The notes: generated by a model from the letters alone, not told the origin. Positions 41,329-50,815 are shown, numbered from the stretch's first letter. The stretch: 53,787 bases of DNA from Streptomyces viridiviolaceus (GCF_014650995.1 NZ_BMWA01000029.1:1-53787), one strand, 5' to 3'. Translations and numbers: made by a program.

Positions 41329-44300
41329 TCAGTCCGCCGGCCCGGAGGTGAGCGTGCCGGTCGGGAACAGCGCCAGCCGATGCGCCACCGCGGCGGCCTC
41401 GCCGCGACCCGAGACGCCGAGCTTGGCCAGGATGTTCGAGACGTGGACGCTGGCCGTCTTCGGCGAGATGAAGAGTTCCTCGGCTATCTGGCGGTTGGTG
41501 CGGCCGTCGGAGACCAGGCGCAGGACGTCGCGTTCCCTGCTGGTGAGGCCCAGCGCCTCGGCCGGGTCGGCGGGAGCGGCGGCAGGCTCGGGGACGCGGG
41601 CCAGGGCGAGCCGGGCGCGCTGGGCGAGCAGCGTGACGGCGTCGGCGAGCGGGCGGGCGCCCAGGTGGGTGGCGACGGTGTGGGCGAGGCGGAGCAGTTC
41701 CGTGGCGCGGGCGCGCTCGTCCTCCCCGCCGGTGGCCAGGAGGGCAGCGGCCAGGCGGTACCGGACACGGGCGAGGTCGTGGGGGCGTTGCAGACATTCG
41801 AAGGCGCTGACCGCCTCCGACCAGGGGTCAGGGGTGTCCCGGCCCTCGGCGCGGTGGAGTTCGGCGCGGACCCACTTCTCGTGGGCGATCCAGACCGGGG
41901 CTCCGGTCGTGAGCGACTTGGCGGCCTCGGCGAGGATTTCGAGCGCTGCGGCGCGGCCCTCCTCGGCGGCGGGCAGGCCACGGGCGTCGGCCTCGGCCTC
42001 GGCGGCGGACAGCAGCAGGGGCCAGGCGTAGCGCTGGGTGCCGGGCGGGAAGCCCGCGTCCACGGCGCGGGCGAGTTCGGCGCGGGCGTCGGGGAGGCGG
42101 CCCTCGGCGGCGGCGATGCCGACGGCGAGGGTGGCCGACGGCAGTCTGTTCTGCGGCATGGGGTCGTGCGTGCCGTAGGCGGCGCGGGCCTCGTCGAGCA
42201 GTCGGGCGGCGGCGTCCACGTCGCCGCGGCCGAGCGCGACGGCGGCGCGTTTGAGGCAGGCGCCACCCCGTGGCCCCGCGCCCCGGCCGGGGGCCCCCGC
42301 CGTGGCCGCCGCCTCGATCGCCTCGTCCCAGCGGCCCAGCGAGATGAGCGACTCGGCGAGGTTGCCCCACACCCAGGCCTCGGACTCCAGCAGGCCCATG
42401 CGCCGGGTGAGGTCGATGCCCTCGCGCAGGATGCCGACGGCCTCCTCGGAGCGGCCGATGCTCTCCAGGACCGAGGGCAGGTTGACGTGGCTGCGGGCCA
42501 CCACGGCGGACCGCCCCTGAGCCACCACCAGATCTCTGACCTGGTACATCTCCGCGAGTCCCGCGTCGATGTGGCCCGCGTCGACCATGAGGCCGCCGAG
42601 GGTGAGCCGGGCGTTGAGTTCGATGTCGGCGGCGCCCACCATGCGTGCGTACTCCACGGCGCGCTCCGCCGCGGTCACCGCGTCGGGGCCGGGGTTGTGG
42701 AGCATCGACCAGTTGGCGGCCATGGCCAGCACCTCGGCGTGCACCTTGGACGGGGGCAGTCCGCGGACCAGTTCCTGGGCGATGCCCAGTTCCCGCCAGC
42801 CGTCGCCGCGGCCCTGGGCCTGGACCAGCAGGGAGCGCTGCGTCCAGAACCAGGCGGCGCGCTGGGGATCGCCGCCCGACGGGGAGGGCCGGGTGACGGG
42901 GCCGTTGTCCTGCTCGTCCTCGAGCAGGCGCAGCGCCCGCTTGGTGATCTTCAGGGCGCGCTCCCGCTCGCCGCACAGCCGCCCGGCGACGGCGGCCTCG
43001 GCCATGAGGTCGAGGTAGCGCAGGGGCGCGGTGGCCGGGTCGCAGCCGCACGGAGGGTAGACCTCGGTGTAGTCGACGGGGCGCAGGGTGGCGCGTACGT
43101 CGTCGGGGGTGGAGTCCCACAGCTCCATGGCCCGCTCCAGCAGCCGGAGCTGCTCCGAGTAGGCGTTGCGGCGGCGGGCCTCGACGGAGGCGTCGAGGAC
43201 GGCGGGGAGGGCCTTGGCGGGATCGTGCGCGTGGTACCAGTAGCTGGCCAGGCGCATCACGCGCTCGTCGGCGGGCACGAGCGTCGGATCGGCGTCGAGG
43301 GCCTCGGCGTAGCGGCGGTTGAGGCGGGAGCGCTCGCCGGGCAGCAGGTCGTCGCCGACGGCCTCGCGCACCAGGGAGTGGCGGAAGCGGTACCCGGCGC
43401 CGTCGGGCGCGGGGATGAGGATGTTGGCGTTCACGGCGGCGCGCAGCGCTTCGATGAGGTCGTCCTCGGTGAGCCGGGCGACGGCGGCGAGGAGGCGGTA
43501 CTCCACGGTGGAGCCGCCCTCGGCGACGATCCGGGCGACCTGCTGCGCGCTCTCGGGCAGCGCCTCGACGCGGACCAGGAGCAGGTCGCGCAGGGAGTCG
43601 GTGAGTCCGGTGCAGCAGCCCTCGTGGGCGGCGACGGCGAGTTCCTCGACGAAGAAGGCGTTGCCGTCGGAGCGTTCGAAGATCTCGTCGACCTGGCGCG
43701 GGTCGGGCTCGTGGGCGAGGATGCCCGCGATCTGGCGGCCCACTTCCTCGCGGGTGAAGCGGCCGAGTTCGATGCGGCGGACCGTGCGCAGCCGGTCGAG
43801 TTCGGCGAGCAGGGGGCGCAGGGGGTGGCGGCGGTGGATGTCGTCGGAGCGGTAGGTGGCCAGGACGACGAGGCGGCCGGTGCGCAGGGTGCGGAAGAGG
43901 TAGGCGATGAGGTGGCGGGTGGAGGCGTCGGCCCAGTGCAGGTCCTCCAGGGCGACGACGACGGTTCGCCGGGCTGCGAGGCGTTCCAGCAGGCGGGCGG
44001 TGAGCTCGAAGAGCCGGGCCATGCTCTCCTCGTCGTGCCGCCCGGTGCCGCCGGCCGTGGCCGGCTCGCCCAGCTCGGGCAGCAGCCGGGCCAGCTCCTC
44101 CTCCTGCCCGGCGGCAGCGGCGGCCAGTTCGTCGGGCAGTTCGCGGCGCAGGGTCCGCAGCGCGGTGGAGAACGGCGCGAAGGGCAGCCCGTCGGCGCCG
44201 ATCTCGACGCAGCCGCCCAGTGCGACGACGGCGCCCTGCCGGCGTGCGGCGGCGGCGAACTCCTCGACGAGGCGGGTCTTGCCGACGCCCGCCTCACCGC

Positions 44301-44562
44301 CCAGCAGCAACGCCTGCGGCTCTCCGCCCGGGCCGAACCCCTGGGAGGTGCCCCCGGCTTCCGCGCGGCGGAGCGCGTCGTTCAAGGTGCCCAGTTCACC
44401 GGCGCGGCCGACGAACACGGGACTGACGGACCTGGTCTCCACGAGCCCGAGCATCGCATGCGGGGCCGACGGGGCGGCACCGGTTTTCCGGAGTGCGGCT
44501 CGGGGAGGAACGGCTTCCGGGAGGACGACCGCAGGGTCGTCCTCCCGGGTTCCGGCGCTCAT
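41329..44562 (-). CDS. LAL-type LuxR-family transcriptional regulator
   Basis: A 1077-aa large ATP-binding LuxR regulator. After a 37-residue N-terminal stretch comes an AAA/STAND ATPase domain (VFVGRAGELGTLN; Walker A GGEAGVGKTRLVEE near 90; Walker B VVVALEDLHWAD). A long TPR-like helical region follows (about 400-950). It ends in a LuxR HTH (LTSRERDVLRLVSDGRTNRQ then IAEELFISPKTASVHVSNIL, about 1005-1065). LAL proteins activate sugar or antibiotic genes on binding ligand and ATP. The start at 44562 overlaps the stop of the 61-aa gene by ATGA, indicating translational coupling; ATG 44454 is an alternative. The target genes are not evident. Confidence 0.9.
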   Translation of the reverse strand: MSAGTREDDPAVVLPEAVPPRAALRKTGAAPSAPHAMLGLVETRSVSPVFVGRAGELGTLNDALRRAEAGGTSQGFGPGGEPQALLLGGEAGVGKTRLVEEFAAAARRQGAVVALGGCVEIGADGLPFAPFSTALRTLRRELPDELAAAAAGQEEELARLLPELGEPATAGGTGRHDEESMARLFELTARLLERLAARRTVVVALEDLHWADASTRHLIAYLFRTLRTGRLVVLATYRSDDIHRRHPLRPLLAELDRLRTVRRIELGRFTREEVGRQIAGILAHEPDPRQVDEIFERSDGNAFFVEELAVAAHEGCCTGLTDSLRDLLLVRVEALPESAQQVARIVAEGGSTVEYRLLAAVARLTEDDLIEALRAAVNANILIPAPDGAGYRFRHSLVREAVGDDLLPGERSRLNRRYAEALDADPTLVPADERVMRLASYWYHAHDPAKALPAVLDASVEARRRNAYSEQLRLLERAMELWDSTPDDVRATLRPVDYTEVYPPCGCDPATAPLRYLDLMAEAAVAGRLCGERERALKITKRALRLLEDEQDNGPVTRPSPSGGDPQRAAWFWTQRSLLVQAQGRGDGWRELGIAQELVRGLPPSKVHAEVLAMAANWSMLHNPGPDAVTAAERAVEYARMVGAADIELNARLTLGGLMVDAGHIDAGLAEMYQVRDLVVAQGRSAVVARSHVNLPSVLESIGRSEEAVGILREGIDLTRRMGLLESEAWVWGNLAESLISLGRWDEAIEAAATAGAPGRGAGPRGGACLKRAAVALGRGDVDAAARLLDEARAAYGTHDPMPQNRLPSATLAVGIAAAEGRLPDARAELARAVDAGFPPGTQRYAWPLLLSAAEAEADARGLPAAEEGRAAALEILAEAAKSLTTGAPVWIAHEKWVRAELHRAEGRDTPDPWSEAVSAFECLQRPHDLARVRYRLAAALLATGGEDERARATELLRLAHTVATHLGARPLADAVTLLAQRARLALARVPEPAAAPADPAEALGLTSRERDVLRLVSDGRTNRQIAEELFISPKTASVHVSNILAKLGVSGRGEAAAVAHRLALFPTGTLTSGPAD

Positions 44563-44744
44563 GCGGCCCGGGCGAACCGGTGCCTCCTGAAGCGGGAGGT
44601 ATGGCTCTCCGTCTCGGCGGTGCTCCGTGCCGCTGCCCGGCGCTCGGCGCGGCGGGCGAGGACGGCCTCGCGGGCCAGCCGTGCCCGCTCGGCGCGGCGG
44701 AGCAGATCGTCGGAACGGTAGCGCTGGAGTTCGTACGCGAACAT
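44559..44744 (-). CDS. Small Arg-rich protein coupled to the LAL regulator (61 aa)
   Basis: The peptide begins MFAYELQRYRSDDLLRRAER and continues with a basic helix (ARLAREAVLARRAERRAAARS), ending SRFRRHRFARAA. It has a strong AAGGAG six bases before the ATG, and its TGA overlaps the regulator's ATG. The amphipathic, strongly basic helix suggests nucleic-acid or protein binding. It may control the regulator's translation or act with it. I do not recognise the family. Confidence 0.7.
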   Translation of the reverse strand: MFAYELQRYRSDDLLRRAERARLAREAVLARRAERRAAARSTAETESHTSRFRRHRFARAA

Positions 44745-44876
44745 GGCGTCTCCTTGGGTGAGAGGTCGGTTTCGGCTTCGCTCGTTGCGATGCCTCAACC
44801 TTCGTCTCCCAGGGGGGCCGGCCACATCGGGTAAGTTCCGCATCTTCGGCGGCGGTCCGCACCTCAGACGCGCGTG

Positions 44877-44924
44877 AGGGGTCTTAGGGCGCGCTCATCG
44901 GCGCTCGGATGCCCTAAGACCCCT
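44877..44924 (-). terminator. Long-loop terminator hairpin
   Basis: A perfect 14-bp stem, AGGGGTCTTAGGGC against GCCCTAAGACCCCT, with a 20-nt loop, 20 bases beyond the stop of the membrane protein gene. It probably ends that transcript before the 61-aa/LAL unit. Confidence 0.75.
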
Positions 44925-44943
44925 TGGACGGCCTGCGGAGACC

Positions 44944-45507
44944 TCAGCCCGTGGAGGGCAGGCCCAGCAGGACGTCGGTGTACTTCAGCACGGCCAGGAG
45001 CAGGCCGATGACGCCGAGCGCGACACCCGCCCAGGCCACCGACTTGATCCAGGGGGCCTGCGGCCGGCCCGGCGCCCCGAACGCGGGCCGGGCGAGGACC
45101 ACGACGCCGACGATCAGCGCGACGAGGGCGAACAGCCCGCCCCACAGGGCGGTGGCGTGCCAGGCGTTGCCGTAGCCCTTCTCGATCATGGTGGCGACGT
45201 CGGAGGACGTGGAGGTCTCCAGCTGGCCGATCAGCGACTCGCGGGCGGAGGCCACGGTGCCGACCCAGCTGCCGGTCAGCGAGACGATGCCGAGCCCGGC
45301 GGAGACGACGGCGCCCGCGCCCTGGCCGACGCCGCTCGGGCCCCCTTCGGTGGCGGCCCCGGCGTCGGTGTCACCCTCCGTGGTGTCCTCGTCCGCGGCG
45401 GTGTGCTCAGCGGTCTCGGTGCTCTCGGCGGCCTTCGCCTCCGCCGCCTCGTCCACCTTGTCGTCGTCGGTCTTCGGGCCGGTCTCGTCCACTGTCTTCG
45501 TTCCCAT
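44944..45507 (-). CDS. Integral membrane protein with acidic N-terminal region (187 aa)
   Basis: Residues 1-60 are acidic and low-complexity (MGTKTVDETGPKTDDDKVDE, then AEAKAAESTETAEHTAADED), likely disordered. Three hydrophobic segments follow: GAGAVVSAGLGIVSLTGSWVG, WGGLFALVALIVGVVVLA and WAGVALGVIGLLLAVLKY. It has no known catalytic motif. The ATG at 45507 is the only start near the conserved-looking part, though its ribosome binding site is weak. It stands between a GNAT gene and the 61-aa/LAL pair, all minus strand, with terminators separating them. Function unknown. Confidence 0.7.
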   Translation of the reverse strand: MGTKTVDETGPKTDDDKVDEAAEAKAAESTETAEHTAADEDTTEGDTDAGAATEGGPSGVGQGAGAVVSAGLGIVSLTGSWVGTVASARESLIGQLETSTSSDVATMIEKGYGNAWHATALWGGLFALVALIVGVVVLARPAFGAPGRPQAPWIKSVAWAGVALGVIGLLLAVLKYTDVLLGLPSTG

Positions 45508-45542
45508 GTCTCGCACCGTACGGACGCTGTCTGAGAGGTCTC

Positions 45543-46118
45543 TTAATGATCGTTGTGAGCGGTACGCGCGCGTGCCGCACGCCACTCGGGCGCGAGCACG
45601 GCCCATACCTCCGTGTCCTGTCGGACACCTCGGTAGGGGAAGGTCTCGCGCAGTACGCCCTCCCGCGTCATGCCGAGTCGCCGGGCGGCGTTGACGCTGG
45701 GGGTGTTGGCGGACGAGGCGTGCCACTCCACGCGGTGCATGCCCCGCTCCTCGAACGCCCAGTCGATCAGGACCCGGGCGCCGCGCGTGACGAGCCCGCG
45801 CCCGGTCCCGGCCGGCTCCAGCCAGCAGCCGATCTCGCACACGCCGGTGGCGGCGTCGAAGACACGGAAGAGCAGACCGCCGACGAGCTTGCCGTCCAGC
45901 CACAGCCCGTGCAGGAAGCCGCTGTCGGCGGCGTGCCGGTCGGCGTAGGACTGCAGGAGCGCCCGGGCCGATTCGACGTCGGTGGCCTTTGTCCCGAAGG
46001 GGATGTGCTGTGTGATGAACTCCCTGCCGCGGTCCAGGTGCGCCAGGAACTCCTCGGCGTGCCAGGTCTCCAGGGGGCGCAGTTCGGCTCCGTCGTCACC
46101 CAGTGATATCGCGTACAT
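45543..46118 (-). CDS. GNAT N-acetyltransferase, RimJ/RimL type
   Basis: A 191-aa acetyl-CoA-dependent acetyltransferase. It shows ELRPLETWHAEEFLAHLDRG at the N-terminus, CEIGCWLEPAGTGRGLVTRG (acetyl-CoA pyrophosphate loop Q/R-x2-G-x-G/A variant, about 105-124), VEWHASSANTPSVNAARRLGMTREGVLRE and a C-terminal DTEVWAVLAPEW. Members acetylate ribosomal protein N-termini or small amines; the substrate here is unknown. GGAGGAG lies about ten bases upstream of ATG 46118. Its start overlaps the 3' end of the MMPL transporter gene by 23 bp, so the two are co-transcribed. Confidence 0.85.
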   Translation of the reverse strand: MYAISLGDDGAELRPLETWHAEEFLAHLDRGREFITQHIPFGTKATDVESARALLQSYADRHAADSGFLHGLWLDGKLVGGLLFRVFDAATGVCEIGCWLEPAGTGRGLVTRGARVLIDWAFEERGMHRVEWHASSANTPSVNAARRLGMTREGVLRETFPYRGVRQDTEVWAVLAPEWRAARARTAHNDH

Positions 46119-48342
46119 CCCGCTGTCGCTCCTCCTCCGCCAGGACGTCCGCCACTTCGGCGTCCGTCGCGGCGGCCAGCCTCTCATGGGCGGCGCGGCA
46201 CTCGGGCGGCTCGATGCTGATGCGTGGCAGACGGGCGTCCAGTCGGCGGGGCAGCCACCAGTTGGCGCGGCCGAGCATGTGCATCAGCGCGGGCACCAGG
46301 AGCGTACGGAGCACGAAGGCGTCCAGGGCGACGGCCGCGGCGAGCGCGATGCCGAACATGGCGATCACCCGGTCCCCGCTGAGCACGAAGGCGAGGAAGA
46401 CCGAGATCATGATGACCGCGGCGGAGTTGATCACCCGGCTGGTCTCGGCGAGGCCGACGCGGACGGCGCGGCGGTTGTCACCGGTCTCCAGCCACTCCTC
46501 GTACATCCGGCTGACCAGGAAGACCTGGTAGTCCATGGAGAGGCCGAACAGCACCGACACCATGATCACGGGCAGGAAGGGTTCGATCGGGCCCGCGCTG
46601 CCGAGCCCCAGCGTCTCGCTGCCCCAGCCCCACTGGAAGACGGCGACCACGATGCCGAAGGCCGCGGCCACCGCGGCGACGTTCATCGCGGCGGCCTTGA
46701 CCGGGATGCCGACGGACCGGAAGGCCAGCAGGAGCAGCAGGCAGCCGAGGCCGATGACGACGCCGACGAAGAGGGGCAGCTTGCCGACGATGACGTCGGC
46801 GAAGTCGTCGTAGCCGGCCGTGACGCCACCGACGTGCACGTCGAGCGCGGTGCCGGTCTCGGCGCGGGGCAGGACCTCGCCGCGCAGCCGGTCGACGAGG
46901 TCACTGGTCGCCTGCGACTGCGGTGCCGAGTCGGGGACGACGGTGAGGTACGCGGCGTCGCCGCCGGAGTTGTACGTCACCGGCGTCACCGAGGCGACGC
47001 CCTCGGTGGCGCGCAGCGAGGCGTCGAGGTTGTCCAGGGCGAGCCGGTCCTCGGCCCCGCCGACCTTCGTGACCAGGGTGAGCGGTCCGTTCACGCCGGG
47101 CCCGAAGCCGTCGGCGAGCAGGTCGTAGGCCTGGCGGGTGGTGGTCCCCCGGGGGTCGTTGCCCTGGTCGGAGGTGCCCAGGCGCAGTCCGAGGGTGGGC
47201 AGCGCGAGCACGGTGATGACGACCAGGGCGACGGCGCCGAGCAGCTTGGGGTGGCGTTCGACGAACGCCGACCAGCGGGCGGCGAGCCCCGTCGGGAGCT
47301 CGGGCTCGGGGCCGTGCTCGGCCAGGCGGCGCCGCTCGCGCCGGCTCAGCGCGCGGGGGCCTATGAAGGACAGCAGGGCGGGCAGCAGCGTCACGGAGGC
47401 GGCGACCGTGAGGACGACGGTCAGCGATGCGGCGATGGCGACGCCGTTGAGGAAGCTCAGCCGGAGGATCAGCATGCCCAGCAGGGCGATGCAAACGGTG
47501 GCACCCGCGAAGACGACCGCGCGTCCCGTCGTCGCGACGGCGTTGGTGGCGGCCTCGGTGACGGACAGTCCCTGCTTCAGCCCGCGTCTGTGCCGGGTGA
47601 CGATGAACAGCGCGTAGTCGATGCCGACGCCGAGCCCGATCAGGGTGCCCAGCATGGGCGCGAAGTCGGCGACGGTCATGGCGTGGCCGAGCAGGGTGAT
47701 GCCCGCGTACGCGGTGCCGACGGAGACCAGCGCGGTGGCGATGGGCAGCGTCGCGGCGGCGAGGGAGCCGAAGGCCAGGAAGAGCACGACCGCGGCGACG
47801 GCCACGCCCAGGGCCTCGGCGAGATGCCCGCCCGGCGCCTCGGTGAGCGCGACGGCCCCGCCGCCCAGCTCGACCTGGAGCCCGTCCGCCTCGGCGGCCT
47901 TCGCGGTGTCGACTACGGCCCGTGCCTGGGACGCGTCGATGTCCTCCGACGCCTCCTCGAAGACGACCGTGGCGTACGCCGTGTGGGCGTCCTCGCTGAT
48001 CCCGCCCGAGTCCGGATCGTCGTACGGGTCGGTCACCGAGGCCACCCCGGGCAGGTCCTCGATGCGGTCCAGGGTGCGGGTCATCGTCTGTTCGACGTCG
48101 GCGGCGCGGACGGTGCCGGAGGCGGTGTGCCAGACGATCGTGTCGCCGTCACCGCCGGCGGTGGGGAAGCCGGACGTGAGCAACTGGTACGCACGGTCGG
48201 CGTCGGTACCCGGGACCCTGTAGTCGTTGGAGTACGCGGAGCCCGTGACGGCGGCCGCCGCGGCGACCCCGCCGAAGGCGAGCAGCCAGAGCAGTACGGC
48301 GACGAGGCGGCGCTGGACACACCAGCGTGCAAGGGCTGCCAC
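46096..48342 (-). CDS. MMPL/RND-family transporter
   Basis: A 748-aa MMPL-type membrane protein. It has an N-terminal helix (RLVAVLLWLLAFGGVAAAAAVTG), an extracytoplasmic loop (about 40-165), and a helix bundle containing the Asp-rich DFAPMLGTLIGLGVGIDYALFIVTRHRR proton-path region. The second half repeats this plan, with MVSVLFGLSMDYQVFLVSRMYEEW. MMPL proteins of actinomycetes export lipids, siderophores or other hydrophobic compounds. The GTG at 48342 was chosen because GGGAG lies eight bases upstream and the first helix follows; a long upstream extension of the frame is rejected. The GNAT gene overlaps its 3' end. Confidence 0.88.
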   Translation of the reverse strand: MAALARWCVQRRLVAVLLWLLAFGGVAAAAAVTGSAYSNDYRVPGTDADRAYQLLTSGFPTAGGDGDTIVWHTASGTVRAADVEQTMTRTLDRIEDLPGVASVTDPYDDPDSGGISEDAHTAYATVVFEEASEDIDASQARAVVDTAKAAEADGLQVELGGGAVALTEAPGGHLAEALGVAVAAVVLFLAFGSLAAATLPIATALVSVGTAYAGITLLGHAMTVADFAPMLGTLIGLGVGIDYALFIVTRHRRGLKQGLSVTEAATNAVATTGRAVVFAGATVCIALLGMLILRLSFLNGVAIAASLTVVLTVAASVTLLPALLSFIGPRALSRRERRRLAEHGPEPELPTGLAARWSAFVERHPKLLGAVALVVITVLALPTLGLRLGTSDQGNDPRGTTTRQAYDLLADGFGPGVNGPLTLVTKVGGAEDRLALDNLDASLRATEGVASVTPVTYNSGGDAAYLTVVPDSAPQSQATSDLVDRLRGEVLPRAETGTALDVHVGGVTAGYDDFADVIVGKLPLFVGVVIGLGCLLLLLAFRSVGIPVKAAAMNVAAVAAAFGIVVAVFQWGWGSETLGLGSAGPIEPFLPVIMVSVLFGLSMDYQVFLVSRMYEEWLETGDNRRAVRVGLAETSRVINSAAVIMISVFLAFVLSGDRVIAMFGIALAAAVALDAFVLRTLLVPALMHMLGRANWWLPRRLDARLPRISIEPPECRAAHERLAAATDAEVADVLAEEERQRDVRDITG

Positions 48343-48474
48343 GAACGTGCTCCCAGGGTGTCTGATTGTGGATCTTTGACCGGGAACAGCCGTCCATGAC
48401 GTGTACAGCCCGCAAAGAACGCATGAGCAATGCAAAGCCACTCTTGCAGGCAAGCATGATCGTTTGAGGACTTC

Positions 48475-48930
48475 GTGGCGTTCTTCACAGCAATGGGAGG
48501 CTGGATCGTCGACCACCGGACGGGCCCGCACCCGCTGTCGCTGCTGGAGTGGCCGGCCCCGGCCCTCGGCCTCGAGGACCTGCGCCCCGGCGGCCGGACC
48601 GGCGTGGTCGTCCCGGCGCTGCGCGAGGAGCCGGAGGGAGCGCGGAGCCGCCGGAGCATCTGAAGCGCCGTTCTGGGACCCGGGTTCCGGGCGTTCCACT
48701 CCCCCGCGTGGTGGCGCCGCCGCTGGGCGCGCGGCGGGGCCGTGCAGGTCGAGGCCGGGGGCCGGCAGCCGGACGGGTGGCGGGACCGGCTGCTGCGGAG
48801 CGAGGTGTGTGCCGAGGAGTGCCCGAGCGAGTTCATGGCCGCCATGGCGCGCGACTCGGTGGACCTGCCGCGCGCCGACGAGGGCCGGTCCCCGGGCTTC
48901 GCGCGGGTCGTGGGACGCCGTCCCAGAACC
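48475..48930 (+). pseudogene. Remnant of a class I SAM-dependent methyltransferase
   Basis: Two pieces resembling one methyltransferase family lie in different frames. From GTG 48475 (GAGGA upstream), a 62-codon frame contains GPHPLSLLEWPAPALGLEDL then RPGGR, matching the stretch just before the SAM-binding motif, but then runs into unrelated sequence and a stop at 48663. From about 48682, another frame reads FRAFHSPAWWRRRWARGGAV, then QPDGWRDRL, SEVCAEECPSEF and RADEGRSPGFARVVGRR, resembling the C-terminus of the same family. The glycine-rich VLDLGCG motif is missing. This looks like a decayed gene with an internal deletion. The family match is from memory. Confidence 0.55.
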
Positions 48931-48994
48931 TTCGTCCGGAGCCGAGGCCGAACCGGGACGACTCACCAGGAAGACACACAAGGACGGCACACCA

Positions 48995-49026
48995 AGGGGG
49001 ATGCATCGCGATCGATGCATCCCCCT
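48995..49026 (-). terminator. gatB terminator
   Basis: AGGGGGATGCATCG pairs perfectly with CGATGCATCCCCCT (14 bp, 4-nt loop), 24 bases beyond the gatB stop. An unusually AT-containing stem for this genome. Confidence 0.8.
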
Positions 49027-49049
49027 CAGAGGTGTGCGGAAGGGCTGTC

Positions 49050-50564
49050 TCAGCCCTCCTCGACGCCCAGCTTCTGCAGGATCAGCTCCTTGACGCGGGC
49101 GGCGTCCGCCTGGCCCCGGGTCGCCTTCATGACCGCGCCGACCAGGGCGCCGGCCGCGGCCACCTTGCCGCCGCGGATCTTGTCGGCGATGGCCGGGTTG
49201 CCGGCGATGGCCTCCTCGACGGCGGCGGTGAGCGCGCCCTCGTCGGAGACGACCTTCAGGCCGCGCTTGTCGACGACCTCGTCCGGCGTGCCCTCGCCGG
49301 CGAGGACGCCCTCGATGACCTGGCGGGCCAGCTTGTCGTTCAGGTCGCCCTTGGCCACCAGCTCGGTGACCCGCGCGACCTGCGCCGGGGTGATCGCCAG
49401 CTCGTCCAGCGCCTTGCCGGACTCGTTGGCGCTGCGGGCCAGCTCACCCATCCACCACTTGCGGGCGGACGCCGCGTCGGCGCCGGCCTCGATCGTGGCG
49501 ACGATCGGCTCCAGGGCACCGGCGTTGAGGATCGCCTGCATGTCGGTGCCGGAGACGCCCCACTCCTCGCGGAGCCGGTTGCGGCGGACCAGCGGCAGCT
49601 CGGGCAGACCGGCGCGGATCTCCTCGACCCACTCGCGGGACGGGGCGACCGGCACCAGGTCGGGCTCCGGGAAGTACCGGTAGTCCTCGGCCTCCTCCTT
49701 CACGCGGCCCGAGGTCGTCGACCCGGTGTCCTCGTGGAAGTGGCGGGTCTCCTGGACGATCGTGCCGCCGCCGCTCAGGACGGCGGCGTGCCGCTGGATC
49801 TCGAACCGGGCGGCGCGCTCCACGGAACGCAGCGAGTTGACGTTCTTGGTCTCGCTGCGCGTGCCGAACTTGTCGGCGCCCTTCGGCATCAGGGACAGGT
49901 TGACGTCGCAGCGCATCTGGCCCATCTCCATGCGGGCCTCGGACACGCCGAGCGCCCGGATGAGCTCGCGCAGCTCACGGACGTACGCCCGCGCGACCTC
50001 GGGGGCGCGCTCCCCGGCGCCGACGATCGGCTTGGTGACGATCTCGATGAGCGGGATGCCGGCACGGTTGTAGTCCAGCAGGGAGTGGGACGCGCCGTGG
50101 ATACGGCCGGTGGCGCCGCCGACGTGCGTCGACTTGCCGGTGTCCTCCTCCATGTGGGCGCGCTCGATCTCCACGCGGAAGGTCTCGCCGTCCTCCAGCT
50201 GCACGTCGAGGTAGCCGTTGAAGGCGATCGGCTCGTCGTACTGGGAGGTCTGGAAGTTCTTCGGCATGTCCGGATAGAAGTAGTTCTTCCGGGCGAAGCG
50301 GCACCACTCGGCGATCTCGCAGTTCAGCGCGAGGCCGATCTTGACGGCGGACTCCACGCCGGTCGCGTTGACGACCGGGAGCGCGCCGGGCAGGCCGAGG
50401 CAGACCGGGCAGGTCTGGGTGTTCGGGTCGGCGCCCAGCGCGGTCGAGCAGCCGCAGAACATCTTGGTCTTGGTGCCGAGTTCGACATGGACCTCGAGGC
50501 CCATGACGGGGTCGTACGAGGCGAGTGCGTCCTCGTACGACACCAGGTCGGTCGTGGTGGTCAC
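49050..50564 (-). CDS. gatB: Aspartyl/glutamyl-tRNA amidotransferase subunit B
   Basis: A 504-aa subunit of GatCAB, which converts Glu-tRNA(Gln), and Asp-tRNA(Asn) where present, to the amide form. The GatB catalytic cradle shows VMGLEVHVELGTKTKMFCGCS, CPVCLGLPGALPVVN, NYFYPDMPKNFQTSQYDEPI, HMEEDTGKSTH and LLDYNRAGIPLIEIVT. The C-terminal YqeY-like tail runs from about 390 (GDLNDKLARQVIEGVLAGEG). The zinc-site cysteines CGC and CPVC are present. It starts at a GTG 15 bp after the 79-aa gene and ends the operon. Confidence 0.95.
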   Translation of the reverse strand: MTTTTDLVSYEDALASYDPVMGLEVHVELGTKTKMFCGCSTALGADPNTQTCPVCLGLPGALPVVNATGVESAVKIGLALNCEIAEWCRFARKNYFYPDMPKNFQTSQYDEPIAFNGYLDVQLEDGETFRVEIERAHMEEDTGKSTHVGGATGRIHGASHSLLDYNRAGIPLIEIVTKPIVGAGERAPEVARAYVRELRELIRALGVSEARMEMGQMRCDVNLSLMPKGADKFGTRSETKNVNSLRSVERAARFEIQRHAAVLSGGGTIVQETRHFHEDTGSTTSGRVKEEAEDYRYFPEPDLVPVAPSREWVEEIRAGLPELPLVRRNRLREEWGVSGTDMQAILNAGALEPIVATIEAGADAASARKWWMGELARSANESGKALDELAITPAQVARVTELVAKGDLNDKLARQVIEGVLAGEGTPDEVVDKRGLKVVSDEGALTAAVEEAIAGNPAIADKIRGGKVAAAGALVGAVMKATRGQADAARVKELILQKLGVEEG

Positions 50565-50579
50565 GGTGAAACTTCCCTC

Positions 50580-50815
50580 TCAGCCCAGCAGGACGTCGTC
50601 GTCGCCCAGCCGCTTCAGCTCGCGGTAGAGGATGGCGAGGCCGGTGACGATGGCGGCGGCGGACACGGCGGCGTCGACCAGGCGGAGCGTGTCGCTCTCG
50701 GCGCGGGCGAGCTTCGCCTGCTTGGCGACGCTGAACGCGCCGAACGCGGTGGTGGCCATGGACAGGTACAGGCCGTTCTTGGACTTCTTGAAGCCCTTGG
50801 CCTTCGACAGCTTGC

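Noticed and set aside
41380..44721. Plus-strand open frame of about 1110 codons opposite the LAL regulator
   Set aside because: Shadow of the regulator; low-complexity composition, no start signal, and the real gene has Walker and LuxR motifs.
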